8,074 nucleotides of DNA from Planctomycetia bacterium (lineage in GTDB: Bacteria > Planctomycetota > PLA2 > JAEUHO01). The stretch spans positions 1 through 8,074 of the forward strand of contig JAUXCH010000193.1 of NCBI GenBank assembly GCA_030618975.1, written 5' to 3'. Below are positions 1-7,431 of this stretch, one piece after another (the first letter of the stretch is position 1; every line of letters starts with the position of its first letter). The position numbers and the translations under genes were made by a program. The notes under the pieces were generated by a model. That model was not told the DNA's origin, did no database searches, and saw only the letters and a list, made by a program, of their open reading frames with translations.

Positions 1-14
1 AGATGGGTACGAAA

Positions 15-46
15 GAGCCCCGGCGTTCTCACGAACGCCGGGGCTC
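15..46 (-). terminator. Terminator-like hairpin after the lipoprotein gene
   Basis: A perfect 14-bp inverted repeat (15-28 with 33-46) with a four-base loop lies about 115 bases beyond the stop codon of the large lipoprotein gene. Read on the minus strand, the stem is followed by TTTCGT, a short T-rich tail. It therefore fits an intrinsic terminator for leftward transcription, though the T tract is weak. The inner 12 bp of the stem (17-28 with 33-44) are identical to the palindrome behind pnp at 5093-5120. Bases 47-161, between hairpin and gene, hold only a short weak inverted repeat near 76-94 and nothing else I can name. Confidence 0.72.
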
Positions 47-161
47 GAGTGAGAAACCCGAGGGCTGGGGCCCCACCGGTTGTCGAAGCCGGTATCTTTC
101 GGGACCCCGTGACCCTCGGCCCGGTCGCCGTCGGAGGACTTCCGGGTATTTGTTGTGTGAC

Positions 162-3100
162 CTAACGGCCCGTGTGCAGGACGCTGTACCGGGCGGTTCC
201 GAAGCCCAGCGAGGTTCCGGTCGAGTTGCCGCCGATCGTGCCCCGCTTGAGCGTCATGCTGGCACTGCCGCTGCCCGCCGCGTAGTAGACGGAGTCGAGT
301 TTCGGGCTGAAGCCCGCGCAGTCGCCGACGTACTTCGACGTCTCGAACTTCTGCATGGTCACCGAGTTCGCCGGCAGGCTGCCGGTCGTCTCGTTCAGAT
401 CGATGCCGCTGAAGACCGTGAAGTTCTCTCGGTCTATGTAGTGGTACGAGGTGTACGTCGAGTCGACCGCCATCACGGCGCTTCCGTCGTCCGAGACGAC
501 CAGGCCCTGCACGTGTTGGTAGGTCAGTCCCGTCCAACCGGCGGGGTCGACCAGGTTCATGGCGCCGCCCACGTTGGGGTCGAAGACGAAGATCCGCTTC
601 TTGTAGTAGGGGTACCCGGCGCTGTAGGTCGCCCTGACGGGTCCGCCGTAGAGGCTGTTGTGCATCGTGTAGGTGTAGTTGGCGGCGGTCACGCTCGTGA
701 AGTAGACCCAGCCGTTGTCCGGTGCGGCGACGCAGCTGTTGTAGCCGATGTGGGTGTAGTACTGCTGGTAGGCGCTGGAGTACGTGTACCCGAAGCCAAA
801 GGCGCTGTAGGGGTAGTAGGCCGACAGGAACCCGTTGTAGTTGTTGCCCGAGGGGAACCCGACGTAGAAGGCGCGCCCGTCTCGGTGCCCATTGATGCTG
901 AGCGAGCTGCTCCCTGCCGCATTGACACTCCGGACGTTCACGCCGATGAGCGCGCCGTCCCGCATCTTGGAGGTGCCGGTGTAGACGGCGCCGCGCGTCG
1001 CGATGTACAGGAAGTCCCCGTTCTGGGAACGGAAACCGGCGGCCGGCTTGATCACGCCCCCGTCCGTCTGCCACGACGACTGTGAGAAGGTGTACGACGT
1101 GTAGGCCGTTCCGACCGTCTTGTTGCAGCCTCCGTCGGCGGCCGCCAGGATGTTCCGGACGCCGCCGCCCGTGAAGTCGTACGAGTAGAGCGAGCCGACG
1201 AACGACTTGGCACACGTGTACTTCTGGTTGGCATGGGAGTAGGCGTCGGGATCGTAGTTCGAGTAGCCGCCCCAGAAGATCAGTCCGTCACCGGCCGTGG
1301 TGAACGTCAGCGCCCCGAAGCGCCAGGTCTGGTCGTTGCTGCTGGAGCTGTGCAGGAACTTGCCGCTGACGTACGAGGACCCGTAGCCCGTGTTGGTGCT
1401 CGTGTCGCCGGTGATCTCGTGCACCGTCCGACCGCCCCAGGACGAGTTCGTCGAAACATAGGCCGCGATGTCTTCCCGGTACCGGATCTGGGTCTCACTG
1501 TAGGTCACGTAGGGGTCGACGGTGGTGTTGCGGAAGTACACGACCGCGACCTTGAGCCCGTCGTCCGAGATCTCGAACCGGCTCGTCGGGCCGGTGTTGT
1601 CGCCCCACAGGCCCGCGACCGGGGTGTAGCAGGGCCCGTGCTTGAGGGCGATCCCCCGCCCACCGCCGGAGGTGTGCCGGCGCTGGGTGCTGAGCTGGTG
1701 GAAGTCCCCCTCGTAGTCGACCCAGACGTGGTGGAAGAGGACGTCCGCGGCCGCCGACGTGGCGGTCGTCGTCCTGCCCGCCAGGATGGCGCAGGCGTTG
1801 CCCTGGCTGTTCACCCTGAACGGGTGCGGTGCCAGCGAGCTCTCCCAGGAGTTGTACCCGTCGGTTCCGTACATCACCGGGTCCGGCGCGCCGGTGCTCG
1901 TGTTGTAGGCGAAGTTGCGCGCGAAGCACTGGAACGGGGTCTGCATCGCGCTGCCCGTGGTGTTCGTCCACTCCGAGTTGAAGCTCGGGTGGAGGAACTC
2001 GCCCTCGTCCTCGCCGTCGAAGAGGCCGTACCGGTAGATGTAGTGGTCCTTGTAGTGCAGGTAGTTCGTCGAGCCGCTGCCGATCAGGTAGTAGAGGTAT
2101 TCGTTCGTGAGCGTGAGGCTAGAGGCGAACAGGTACTGGCCGGTGGAGGACGACCCGCTGGAACCGCTTTCGACGATCGTGTAGACCTCGTCGTCCCACT
2201 CCGCGATCCGCTCCCCCGTCAGGCTGATCAGCAGGATGTCGGTCGAGCCCGCCGACTCGGTCCGGCTGAAGCTCGTGCTCGTGCGCACCTTGAGGGCTGC
2301 GATCCGTCCGTCGGGGCTCACCGTCATCTGCGGGATCTTGGTCGCGCTGTGGCTCGTGGTCGAGCCGCGGTAGCCGTAGGACCAGTTGTCGCCGAAGCTG
2401 GCGTAGCCTGACGAGGACTTCTTGAAGGCGGCCGGTACGTAGAGTCGTCCGTCCTTGCGGATGATGAAGATGCCGAAGTGCGTGCTCGTGTCGAAGGCGT
2501 GCAGCTTGCCGCCGTCCGTGTACACCCCCAGACCCGCGCTTGCGGTCACGCTGAGATCCTTGCACTTGGACAGGCGCACACTGGTCGTCGCCGGCTGGAA
2601 CCCGTAGGTGTGCTGGCCGCTGCTGTAGGACGTCGTGCCGTGGGAGCCGGGGCCGTAGTACGGGTAGTAATACGCGGTTTGGCTGTTCTGCCAGGGACGA
2701 GCCGCGTTGGGGTTCAGGTGGACGTTGTCGTCCCAGTAGCCCGTGGGGTTGACCGACGTGCGAAGCAGATCGACCGACGTGAAGAGCGTGGCGGGCGTCG
2801 TCCCGGTCCCCGCCTCCGAGGGCAGGAGGTGCTTGTCGTCACCGTCTCCGGTGAGATCCCCCACGCCCGGCGAGCGCATCTGGTGGACGGAGCCCTGCGG
2901 GATCACGTACTTCAGCGTCATGGCCGAGTCGTCCCAGCTCCGCTGGTCGGTGGAGTTGCTCATCGTCGTGGTCGACTTGGTGATGAGGATCCTGTCGGGC
3001 CCGATGCCGAAGGCCACCTTCTCCGTCGCGGAGGACGCGAGGGTGTCGGGCAGCGCCGAGTCGGCGGCAGTGAAGGCCAGCGACTGATCGAACTGCGGGA

Positions 3101-4664
3101 TCAAGTCGTCCACCTGGGGGATCCCGCCGACCTCGATGATGCGGAAGATGCCGAGGTCGGTGAACTCCATCCCGGGGATCACTCCGAGAGCCGGCTCGCC
3201 ATCGAAGTCACCGTCGGGATTCCAGTCGATCTCCCACTTGTAGGCGCCTGCGGTCTCATCATCCGCGGGTTCCGTCTGGCTCGCATGCGGGGCGTCGGTG
3301 AGGCCGTCGTCGGGCACGCCGCCCGTGGCGACGATCTGCAGCCCGTCCGGTCCCCCGTCGGGGTTGTAGATCTGGCCCTTCTGCGCCTCCTCGAGCCGGG
3401 CGTAGGGCTTGACGGTCGTGAACGCCGGGTCGAGGGTGTAAATCGGGTCGTGTGCGATCGGGGGCGCGCTGACGATCTCGAAGTCGAGGGTTCCCCACGC
3501 GTGCTGTCCGAAGGAGTTGGGCACGAGGGTGCTCTGCACGTGAGCGTTCACGGAGAACGTGCCGCGCCGGCGCGGGATGCCCGAGAAGCTCCCCGTGGTC
3601 TCGGTGAGCACGACGGCCTCGGGAGGAGCCCCCTGGTGGGAGACGTCGTAAGCGGGCCCGAGGTCGTTCAGCGGCGGGTAGACGGTCGCGTCGATCTTGA
3701 CCAGCGCCTCGGGGGGATTCACCGTCGGCGGGGCGCCGGGGTTGTAGATCACGTCGGTATCGGGGTCGAGATCGGGGTTGGTGCTCTTGTCGCTGGTGTA
3801 GTCCTCCGGGAGGCCCTCCTCGACGAACTCGTAGACGAAGGGCCCCACGCCCTCGGCGACGATGATCTGGTCGCTGTACTTCACGCCGGCCTGGCCGTCG
3901 AGCAGGTCGGGCGTGGCAAAGATGATCTGCGGGGTATCGATCATCCAGTAGAAGGTGAAGATCCCCTTGCCGCCGACGCTGTCGGTGATGTCGAGCGTCA
4001 CCAGGAAGGGGCCGCCTTCGGGACCGACCTCGACCGGAGCACCCGTGATGCTCGTGGACGACGGCGGGATGCCGGTACCCAGCGGCAGCGGGCCGTCGTC
4101 GATGCCGTCCTTGTCGATGACCACGGCCGAGTAGGGCCCGTGGCCGCCGGCCACGACCAGCAGGATCGTCACGAAGTCGTTGTAGACGACCTTTCCGAGG
4201 GACGGGTGGTCCGGGTTGTAGTGCGTCCCCCCCGGCGGGACCATCGTGGGGTTGCCGTCCAGCGTGGCGCCTACTACCACGATCTCGCCGACGCCCACGA
4301 CCATGCGGAAGGACGCGGTGGTCGACGAGAAGGGCTCACACCCCGTGTCCGTGACCTGGATGGTGAAGCTGAAGTCGCCGTCCTCGAGCAGGTGGCCCAG
4401 GATGGCGTGGGTCTCGTTGTCGAGGTAGAGCCCCCGGGGCAGCTTTCCCGAGATGACCTTCAGCACGTACGGCCCGCCACAGCCTCCCGCGATGGGGATG
4501 ACGTGGTTCACGCTCTCCCCCGAGAGCTTCGGCGGGATGGACGTGCTCGTGACGAGCAGTGGGGCGGTATCGACCCGCAGCCCCTGGCCGCCTCCACCGC
4601 ACGCGGGCAAGACGAGCAACGCGGTCCACAGCAAGACACCGATCGACAGGCGGGTTCCAGTCAT
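162..4664 (-). CDS. Large secreted lipoprotein with Ig-like domains and a propeller-like C-terminal region
   Basis: This encodes a 1500-residue protein of unknown function. The ATG start has GGAG five bases upstream. Residues 1-22 form a lipoprotein signal peptide: Arg5, a hydrophobic core, then Leu-Pro-Ala-Cys with Cys22 as the lipidated residue, followed by a Gly-rich linker. It is therefore probably anchored to an outer membrane or cell surface. Residues about 35-123 match the He_PIG putative Ig pattern (a Leu-Pro-x-Gly-Leu turn, an Ile-Leu-Gly segment, then a strand ending Val-Thr-Asp), with Cys62 and Cys109 placed to form a disulfide. Similar Ig-like units seem to cover about 125-243, 245-398 (with an Asp/Pro-rich insertion) and 405-535. 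Acidic loops DGDFDG (484-489) and GDLTGDGDD (602-610) resemble calcium-binding loops. From about 560 on, composition turns Tyr/Ser/Thr/Asn-rich, and strand pairs with SPDG, SDDG or APDN turns (about 783, 1033, 1314, 1391) recur, as in TolB/WD-type propellers. It stands alone between two terminator palindromes. The reading frame and export are secure; the function is not. Confidence 0.88.
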   Translation of the reverse strand: MTGTRLSIGVLLWTALLVLPACGGGGQGLRVDTAPLLVTSTSIPPKLSGESVNHVIPIAGGCGGPYVLKVISGKLPRGLYLDNETHAILGHLLEDGDFSFTIQVTDTGCEPFSSTTASFRMVVGVGEIVVVGATLDGNPTMVPPGGTHYNPDHPSLGKVVYNDFVTILLVVAGGHGPYSAVVIDKDGIDDGPLPLGTGIPPSSTSITGAPVEVGPEGGPFLVTLDITDSVGGKGIFTFYWMIDTPQIIFATPDLLDGQAGVKYSDQIIVAEGVGPFVYEFVEEGLPEDYTSDKSTNPDLDPDTDVIYNPGAPPTVNPPEALVKIDATVYPPLNDLGPAYDVSHQGAPPEAVVLTETTGSFSGIPRRRGTFSVNAHVQSTLVPNSFGQHAWGTLDFEIVSAPPIAHDPIYTLDPAFTTVKPYARLEEAQKGQIYNPDGGPDGLQIVATGGVPDDGLTDAPHASQTEPADDETAGAYKWEIDWNPDGDFDGEPALGVIPGMEFTDLGIFRIIEVGGIPQVDDLIPQFDQSLAFTAADSALPDTLASSATEKVAFGIGPDRILITKSTTTMSNSTDQRSWDDSAMTLKYVIPQGSVHQMRSPGVGDLTGDGDDKHLLPSEAGTGTTPATLFTSVDLLRTSVNPTGYWDDNVHLNPNAARPWQNSQTAYYYPYYGPGSHGTTSYSSGQHTYGFQPATTSVRLSKCKDLSVTASAGLGVYTDGGKLHAFDTSTHFGIFIIRKDGRLYVPAAFKKSSSGYASFGDNWSYGYRGSTTSHSATKIPQMTVSPDGRIAALKVRTSTSFSRTESAGSTDILLISLTGERIAEWDDEVYTIVESGSSGSSSTGQYLFASSLTLTNEYLYYLIGSGSTNYLHYKDHYIYRYGLFDGEDEGEFLHPSFNSEWTNTTGSAMQTPFQCFARNFAYNTSTGAPDPVMYGTDGYNSWESSLAPHPFRVNSQGNACAILAGRTTTATSAAADVLFHHVWVDYEGDFHQLSTQRRHTSGGGRGIALKHGPCYTPVAGLWGDNTGPTSRFEISDDGLKVAVVYFRNTTVDPYVTYSETQIRYREDIAAYVSTNSSWGGRTVHEITGDTSTNTGYGSSYVSGKFLHSSSSNDQTWRFGALTFTTAGDGLIFWGGYSNYDPDAYSHANQKYTCAKSFVGSLYSYDFTGGGVRNILAAADGGCNKTVGTAYTSYTFSQSSWQTDGGVIKPAAGFRSQNGDFLYIATRGAVYTGTSKMRDGALIGVNVRSVNAAGSSSLSINGHRDGRAFYVGFPSGNNYNGFLSAYYPYSAFGFGYTYSSAYQQYYTHIGYNSCVAAPDNGWVYFTSVTAANYTYTMHNSLYGGPVRATYSAGYPYYKKRIFVFDPNVGGAMNLVDPAGWTGLTYQHVQGLVVSDDGSAVMAVDSTYTSYHYIDRENFTVFSGIDLNETTGSLPANSVTMQKFETSKYVGDCAGFSPKLDSVYYAAGSGSASMTLKRGTIGGNSTGTSLGFGTARYSVLHTGR

Positions 4665-4679
4665 GGTAGCTCCAGGAGC
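4665..4679 (-). promoter_or_regulatory. Ribosome binding site of the lipoprotein gene, inside a small palindrome
   Basis: On the minus strand GGAG (4670-4673) sits five bases before the ATG at 4664 and fixes the start. The site lies in the 11-base palindrome GCTCCTGGAGC (4669-4679). As RNA this could close only a 4-bp stem with a three-base loop, so any masking of the site would be weak. The start is further supported because the lipoprotein signal peptide begins right at this ATG. Confidence 0.7.
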
Positions 4680-5092
4680 AGGCGGGGTTTACACGTGAGG
4701 AGTAAGAGGAGGTTTACGTTTTCGGGCGTTGTGGAGCGACACGGATGAAGAATCATTCCCAACGGGCACGGACCGCGGTGCGCGAGACCGGGACTCCGAC
4801 TCGGTATCACACTTTCCGATTCGCGTTCGGGGCCCGCCGTACAGGCCTGAACACGAACGGGTCGTCCTGGCAGAGGCGTTACCGCTTTTGCGCGAGGCCC
4901 GTACGCAGTCGAACCGATTCGAAACCGCAACCGGAAGTCTGTGTCGGGATGCACCTCGCACGTCAGGGCGTGTACCGCAAGCACCGGTCCAATCCGGAGA
5001 AGGCGGCGGGTCTCCCCGGTCTCGCACCCTTCCTGGCCGCAGGGACGGCCCGTGTCCGGTCGGAGGTCTGCGTGGTGGACGGGCACGAAGAT
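4680..5092. other. Intergenic stretch, no gene recognised
   Basis: These roughly 410 bases separate the pnp terminator from the lipoprotein start and must hold the lipoprotein promoter. I could not find a convincing -35/-10 pair. On the minus strand near the gene there is a short direct repeat, GTAAACC at 4711-4717 and again at 4686-4692, flanking two CTCCTC blocks. A short inverted repeat TCGAA/TTCGA lies at 4909-4922, and GGAGA/TCTCC at 4996-5015. GC content looks lower than in the flanking genes. Open frames of 110-210 codons on both strands lack family resemblance or a well-placed ribosome binding site, and several run into the neighbouring gene or the terminator palindrome, so I do not call them. 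No tRNA cloverleaf is visible. Confidence 0.55.
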
Positions 5093-5120
5093 GCCCCGGC
5101 GTTCCCGTGAACGCCGGGGC
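5093..5120 (-). terminator. Terminator-like hairpin after pnp
   Basis: A perfect 12-bp inverted repeat (5093-5104 with 5109-5120) with a four-base loop starts 36 bases past the pnp stop codon. On the minus strand the tail after the stem is ATCTTCGTGCC, which has few consecutive T residues, so it is a weak intrinsic terminator or possibly an RNA 3'-end stabiliser. The stem is identical to the inner stem of the hairpin behind the lipoprotein gene (15-46). Similarity continues into the tail, which reads TTCGT-purine-CCC-purine-TC in both copies. Confidence 0.7.
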
Positions 5121-5156
5121 CTTGGTGGACTAGCGTGGAATGGAGGGCGCGGGCCG

Positions 5157-7421
5157 CTAGCGGCGGTCGCGACCTCCGCGGCCCCGATCGCCGCCCCGGC
5201 CACCGCGTCCGCGGTTTCCGTCACGCCGACCGCCGCCGTCACGACCGCGATCGCGGTCACCGCCTTCGCGCGGCGCGCCGCCGCCGTCACCCTCGGGGGC
5301 CTTCGCCTCGTCCTCGCGGCCGAGGTCGAACAGCGCCTGCCTGCGGCTCAGCTTCACGCGGCCCGAGTCGTCGATCAGGATGACCTTCACCGGCGTCATG
5401 TCGCCGATGTTCAAGACGTCGCTGACGTTGCCGACGTAGCCGTCGGCCAGCTCGCTGACGTGGCAGAGACCCTCGAGGCCCGGGATGATCTCGAGGAAGG
5501 CGCCGAAGTCCTTCACGGACGTGACCTTGCCGTCGTAGATCTTGTGGAGCGTCGCCTCCTCGGAGATGGCCTCGACCTGCTTGCGCGCGGCCATGGCGCC
5601 TTCGCTCTCCACGCTGAAGATCTTGACCATGCCGGTGTCGTCGACCTCGATGGTCGCACCGGTCTCCTCCTGGATCCGGCGGATGTTCTTCCCGCCGGGG
5701 CCGATGAGCATGCCGATCTTCTCGGGCTTGATGTGGACGATCTCGAAGCGCGGCGCCCACGAGCTGTACTCGTCGCGCGGGCGGGAGATGGCCTCGAGCA
5801 TCTTCTTCAGGATGTGGATGCGGCCTTCGCGGGCCTGCTCCAGGGCCTCGGCGAGCAACTCGTGGGAGATGCCCGTCATCTTGATGTCCATCTGGAGCGC
5901 GGTGATGCCGCGCTGCGAACCGGCGATCTTGAAGTCCATGTCGCCGGCGTGGTCCTCGTCGCCGAGGATGTCGGAGAGGATGACCTGCCGGTCGCCCTCG
6001 GAGACGAGCCCCATCGCGATGCCCGCGATCGGGCGGGCGATCTTGACGCCCGCGTCCATCATCGACAGCGTGGTGCCGCAGACGGTCGCCATGCTGGACG
6101 AACCGTTCGACATGAGGACGTCGGAGACGACGCGCAGCGTGTAGGGGAACTCCGCCATCGGCGGGAGCACCGGGAGAAGGGAGCGCTCGGCGAGCGCCCC
6201 GTGCCCGATCTCGCGCCGCGACGGGCCGCGGATGGGCCGCGTCTCGCCGACGCAGAGCGGGGGGAAGTTGTAGTGCAGGTAGTACTTCTTGGTGAAGGAC
6301 TGCGCGTGGAGGCCGTCCTCCATCTTCTCGTCGAGGCCGGTGCCCAGCGTCGTGGTGACGAGCGCCTGCGTCTCGCCGCGCGTGAAGAGCGCGGAGCCGT
6401 GGGCGCGGGGCAGCAGGCCCACCTCGATGTCGATGGGGCGGATCTCGTCGGGCTTGCGACCGTCGACACGCGTTCCGCTCAGGACGGCCGCGCGGAGGAC
6501 CTCCTTCTCGATCACGCCGAAGGCGGTCTTGACGTCGCCGGACGTGAAGAGGCCGTTCCCCGGATCGCTGTCGTCTTCGGCTGCGAGCTCGGCGAGCACG
6601 TCGGCCTTCACGGCGGCGAGTGCCTTGTTCCGGTCGAGCTTCTCGGGGCAGAAGTAGGCGTCCTTGATGGCGGCGCCGAACTTCTCGCGGACGGCGTCGA
6701 CGGCCTGCGCGTTCGGGAGCACGGGGTGGGCTTCCGGCATCTTCCAGCCGATCTTCTTTCGGAGCTCCTCGATGGCCTCACAGAGCTTCTGGATGACCTC
6801 GTGGCCGAAGCCGATGGCGCCGATGATCACTTCCTCGGACAGCTCGTCGGCGCCGCCCTCGACCATCGTGACCGAGTCCTTGGTGCCCGCGACGACCATG
6901 TCGAGGGGCGAGTCCAGCAGGACCTGGTTGTCGGGAAAGGCGACGTACTCGCCTTCGACCATGCCGACGCGGACGCCCGCGATGGGGCCGAGGAAGGGCA
7001 CCGGCGCAAGCGACATGGCCGCACCGGCTCCGGTGATCGACAGCACGTCGGGGTTGTTGAGCTGGTCGTACGAGAGAACGTAGCTCTGGACCTGCGTGTC
7101 GTTCCGGTAGCCTTTGGGGAAGAGGGGACGGATGGGGCGGTCGGTCATCCGCATGGTGAGGATCTCCTTCGGGGAAGGAGGGCCCTCGCGCTTGATGAAG
7201 CCGCCGGGGATCTTGCCGGCGCTGTAGTACTTCTCGCGATAGTCGATCGTGAGCGGGAAGAAGGGCAGGTGCGCCTTCGGACCCGACGACGACGCCGCGG
7301 AAATGACCATCGTGTCGCCGTAGCGGACCACGACGGCCCCGCCGGCGAGTCGAGCCATACGACCCGTCTCGATGCTCAGGGGCTTGCCCCCGACATCGAT
7401 CGTCACAGTGTGAATGGACAA
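5157..7421 (-). CDS. pnp: Polynucleotide phosphorylase (PNPase)
   Basis: PNPase degrades RNA 3' to 5' using phosphate, releasing nucleoside diphosphates, and works as a cytoplasmic trimer in mRNA decay. The 754-residue product has the full family layout: first RNase PH-like core (about 5-235, with the RNA-contacting loop Phe-Ile-Lys-Arg at 75-78), helical linker (about 240-310), second core (about 315-545), KH domain (about 558-615, with the GPGG loop at 574-577) and S1 domain (about 625-697). Catalytic residues align with the E. coli enzyme: Asp490, Asp496 and Lys498 in GDEDHAGDMDFK, and phosphate-binding Ser441-443 in SNGSSSMA. A low-complexity Arg/Gly/Asp tail follows from about residue 705, beyond the usual end of the S1 domain. 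The start is TTG, chosen because AGGAG lies five bases upstream and the N-terminus then fits the family; the next in-frame ATG (Met22) would cut into the first strands. The gene follows rpsO by 8 bases. Confidence 0.98.
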   Translation of the reverse strand: MSIHTVTIDVGGKPLSIETGRMARLAGGAVVVRYGDTMVISAASSSGPKAHLPFFPLTIDYREKYYSAGKIPGGFIKREGPPSPKEILTMRMTDRPIRPLFPKGYRNDTQVQSYVLSYDQLNNPDVLSITGAGAAMSLAPVPFLGPIAGVRVGMVEGEYVAFPDNQVLLDSPLDMVVAGTKDSVTMVEGGADELSEEVIIGAIGFGHEVIQKLCEAIEELRKKIGWKMPEAHPVLPNAQAVDAVREKFGAAIKDAYFCPEKLDRNKALAAVKADVLAELAAEDDSDPGNGLFTSGDVKTAFGVIEKEVLRAAVLSGTRVDGRKPDEIRPIDIEVGLLPRAHGSALFTRGETQALVTTTLGTGLDEKMEDGLHAQSFTKKYYLHYNFPPLCVGETRPIRGPSRREIGHGALAERSLLPVLPPMAEFPYTLRVVSDVLMSNGSSSMATVCGTTLSMMDAGVKIARPIAGIAMGLVSEGDRQVILSDILGDEDHAGDMDFKIAGSQRGITALQMDIKMTGISHELLAEALEQAREGRIHILKKMLEAISRPRDEYSSWAPRFEIVHIKPEKIGMLIGPGGKNIRRIQEETGATIEVDDTGMVKIFSVESEGAMAARKQVEAISEEATLHKIYDGKVTSVKDFGAFLEIIPGLEGLCHVSELADGYVGNVSDVLNIGDMTPVKVILIDDSGRVKLSRRQALFDLGREDEAKAPEGDGGGAPREGGDRDRGRDGGGRRDGNRGRGGRGGDRGRGGRDRR

Positions 7422-7426
7422 ACTGA

Positions 7427-7431
7427 CTCCT
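7427..7431 (-). promoter_or_regulatory. pnp Shine-Dalgarno overlapping the rpsO stop
   Basis: On the minus strand AGGAG occupies 7431-7427, five bases before the TTG start of pnp. Its first two bases are the last two of the rpsO TAG stop (7432-7430). A ribosome ending rpsO therefore sits on the pnp initiation site, which supports translational coupling and supports the TTG as the true start. Confidence 0.85.

Noticed and set aside
3..2411. Plus-strand open frames of 360 and 392 codons (3-1085 and 1233-2411) opposite the lipoprotein C-terminal half
   Set aside because: Same reasoning: antisense shadows with biased composition, and the first even reads through the terminator palindrome at 15-46.
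2478..4748. 756-codon open frame on the plus strand opposite the lipoprotein N-terminal half
   Set aside because: It mirrors the real gene, has Arg/Val/Gly-rich composition and no recognisable domain, whereas the opposite frame has a signal peptide, a ribosome binding site and Ig-like domains.
4890..4925. tRNA-like T-loop (GGTTCGACT on the minus strand)
   Set aside because: No T-stem pairing around it and no acceptor, anticodon or D arms could be assembled.
4729..5133. Possible plus-strand small gene (134 codons, TTG start) preceded by AGGAGG at 4707-4712
   Set aside because: The spacing of 16 bases is too long, the frame runs through the pnp terminator palindrome, and the product resembles no known protein. 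A nested 121-codon frame at 4745-5110 also ends inside the palindrome.
4661..5290. Minus-strand 209-codon frame across the pnp tail and the intergenic region
   Set aside because: It overlaps the 3' end of pnp in another frame, passes through the terminator and ends at the lipoprotein start; the Ala/Thr-rich start is a frame shadow of the PNPase Arg/Gly tail.
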